DNA from: an uncultured Actinomycetes bacterium
GTDB taxonomy: Bacteria; Actinomycetota; Acidimicrobiia; IMCC26256; PALSA-555
Length of the DNA stretch: 14,397 nt
Reading direction: 5' to 3'
NCBI GenBank assembly: GCA_937927875.1
Contig: CALEYV010000013.1
Coordinates: 1-14,397 of the forward strand
Under the pieces are notes generated by a model. The model was not told the origin of the DNA, made no database searches, and was given only the letters and a program-made list of their open reading frames with translations. Positions 13,423-14,397 of this stretch are shown in pieces; position 1 is the first letter of the stretch, and each line of letters starts with the position of its first letter. A program made the position numbers and the translations under genes.

Positions 13423-14348
13423 CGGGTCACGTAGTGACGCCGGCCGGCGGACCGACTGCCCGTCGAGACCAGGGCCGAGCAGCCCGTCCGAGCCTGTCCC
13501 TCGTGCTGCCGACGCGACATCCCTGGGCCCAGGTCGCGCCCGTCGTCGAGGCATGCCTCCCGGAGCTCCAGTCGGTCGGGGGCGAGCTCGTCGTTGTCGG
13601 TCTGGCCGGGCCCGCGCCGCCGACGACGCCGGCCGGTGTGCGCACGGTGCCAGTGCACGATCGCGACCTGCTGCGGCTGCGGCTGCGCGCGGTGCGCGAG
13701 GCCCGTGGCGACATTGTGGCGGTCGGTGAAGACCATTCGTGGCCCGAGCCAGGTTGGGGCCGCGCCGTGCTGCGGGCACACGCCGAGCATCCGTCAACTC
13801 CGGCGATCGTCGGGTGCCTGGTGAATGGCGCCACCCAGTCGGTCTCCGGGCGCGCGAGCTTCAAAGCCTTCGCCGCTCCCTACGTCCCCCCGATGCCGAC
13901 GGTTCCCGACTGGCGTCCGCCACCGCTGTCCACGGTCTCGCTCAAGCGCTCGGTGGTCGAGCAGGTCGACGACCGCCCCGGCAGCCTCGACGGTCTTGTC
14001 AATCGCCTCTTCGCAGACGGACGAATGGTCGCCGACGACCGGGTCGTCCTCAGGCACGATCAGGACCTGGGTATCGCCGCGTCGATTCGGAACGGGTACG
14101 CGGTCACACGATCCGCGTATGGCTACGCGCTCGATCGTTGCGAGCCCGGCCGTCGCCTTGAGGCCGTCCGGTGGGCCGTATCCCACCTCCCAGCGATGGT
14201 CTGGCGCGCGGTTCGGGACAGCCAGGGCGGGCCTCGTCTCGGCTACGCCGAGCGGGCCGTGGTTGCCGCCATCGCTGGCGCGAACACCGCCGGCGCCGTG
14301 CTCGGATCACTCGCCGGCAGCGGGAAGGCACCGGAACACTACGAGTAG
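13419..14348 (+). CDS. GT2-like glycosyltransferase family protein with an EDH motif
   Basis: This 309-residue protein looks like a GT-A (family 2-like) glycosyltransferase domain: it opens its fold with LSLVLPTRHP (26-35), strands ELVVVGLAG and VRTVPVH follow, then ARGDIVAVGEDHSWPEPGWG (95-114), where the usual metal-binding DxD is replaced by EDH (104-106). A second half with DDRVVLRHDQ (206-215) could form the acceptor region. The C-terminal stretch around 279-299 is hydrophobic and Ala/Gly-rich, possibly a membrane-associated helix. The GTG start overlaps the stop of the GT4 gene (GTGA), so they are co-translated; an alternative GTG is at 13434. Without DxD it could be metal-independent or a non-catalytic relative. 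Sugar and acceptor are unknown. The open frame continuing upstream to 12552 is a shadow of the GT4 gene. Confidence 0.8.
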   Translation: MTGHVVTPAGGPTARRDQGRAARPSLSLVLPTRHPWAQVAPVVEACLPELQSVGGELVVVGLAGPAPPTTPAGVRTVPVHDRDLLRLRLRAVREARGDIVAVGEDHSWPEPGWGRAVLRAHAEHPSTPAIVGCLVNGATQSVSGRASFKAFAAPYVPPMPTVPDWRPPPLSTVSLKRSVVEQVDDRPGSLDGLVNRLFADGRMVADDRVVLRHDQDLGIAASIRNGYAVTRSAYGYALDRCEPGRRLEAVRWAVSHLPAMVWRAVRDSQGGPRLGYAERAVVAAIAGANTAGAVLGSLAGSGKAPEHYE

Positions 14349-14363
14349 GCCGATCGGGGAAGC

Positions 14364-14397
14364 ATGGCGGGCTGGGTCGACGAAGCGCTTGACCACG
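14364..14397 (+). CDS. Start of a further gene, cut by the window end
   Basis: An ATG at 14364 is preceded by GGGGA (14356-14360), a plausible ribosome binding site, 15 bases after the GT2-like stop. Only eleven residues are visible (MAGWVDEALDH), which is too few to assign a family. Its position suggests it continues the glycosyltransferase operon. Confidence 0.4.
   Translation, partial: MAGWVDEALDH

Noticed and set aside
1..14397. CRISPR arrays, insertion sequences, transposases, toxin-antitoxin or phage genes
   Set aside because: No regularly spaced repeats, transposase motifs or terminal repeats were seen on either strand.

Overview
The window comes from a very GC-rich bacterium. It shows GTG/TTG starts, strong G/C bias at third positions, many 4-base start/stop overlaps and a probable leaderless promoter. 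Together with the gene families present (MFE-2-type SDR, paired FadE-like acyl-CoA dehydrogenases, SCP2-type thiolase, DUF35/OB-fold partner), this fits an actinomycete-related lineage (Actinomycetota, possibly Acidimicrobiia). The phylum is an inference from gene content, not a database match.

Positions 12-9013 hold a coenzyme-A-dependent catabolic locus. On the + strand lie a heme-oxygenase-like diiron oxidase (HDO) family protein with a full candidate metal-ligand set (12-788) and, 8 bases later, an acyl-CoA synthetase (797-2314). Facing them on the - strand are two gene blocks. The first to be transcribed (9013 to 5641) encodes a thiolase-fold protein without the catalytic cysteine, fused to a zinc-ribbon/OB-fold (DUF35) domain, then an SCP2-type thiolase, then a crotonase-fold isomerase/hydratase. 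These three genes overlap by 4 bases each. The second block (5441 to 2333) encodes an SDR 3-hydroxyacyl-CoA dehydrogenase and two unequal acyl-CoA dehydrogenases, almost certainly the two subunits of one enzyme. Together they supply activation, dehydrogenation, hydration/isomerisation, second oxidation and thiolysis, i.e. a full beta-oxidation turn. The family mix (paired short ACADs, SCP2 thiolase with DUF35) is typical of bulky or branched substrates such as steroid or isoprenoid side chains, but the substrate cannot be read from the sequence.

Positions 9113-10872 (- strand) encode a two-gene ABC-2 type exporter, ATPase then membrane subunit, separated from the catabolic block by a strong GC-rich hairpin. 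A tRNA-Cys(GCA) with encoded CCA lies at 10951-11025 on the + strand.

Downstream of the tRNA (11284-14348, + strand) is a different module: a large GT4 glycosyltransferase with two N-terminal beta-sandwich-like modules, overlapped by 4 bases by a GT2-like protein with an EDH motif in place of DxD, then the first codons of another gene at the window edge. This looks like surface-polysaccharide or glycoconjugate synthesis, somewhat less GC-extreme than the catabolic half. Intergenic stretches are all shorter than 300 bases; the longest are 11026-11283 (no convincing signal apart from a strong ribosome binding site) and 5442-5640 (inverted repeats and a weak promoter candidate).
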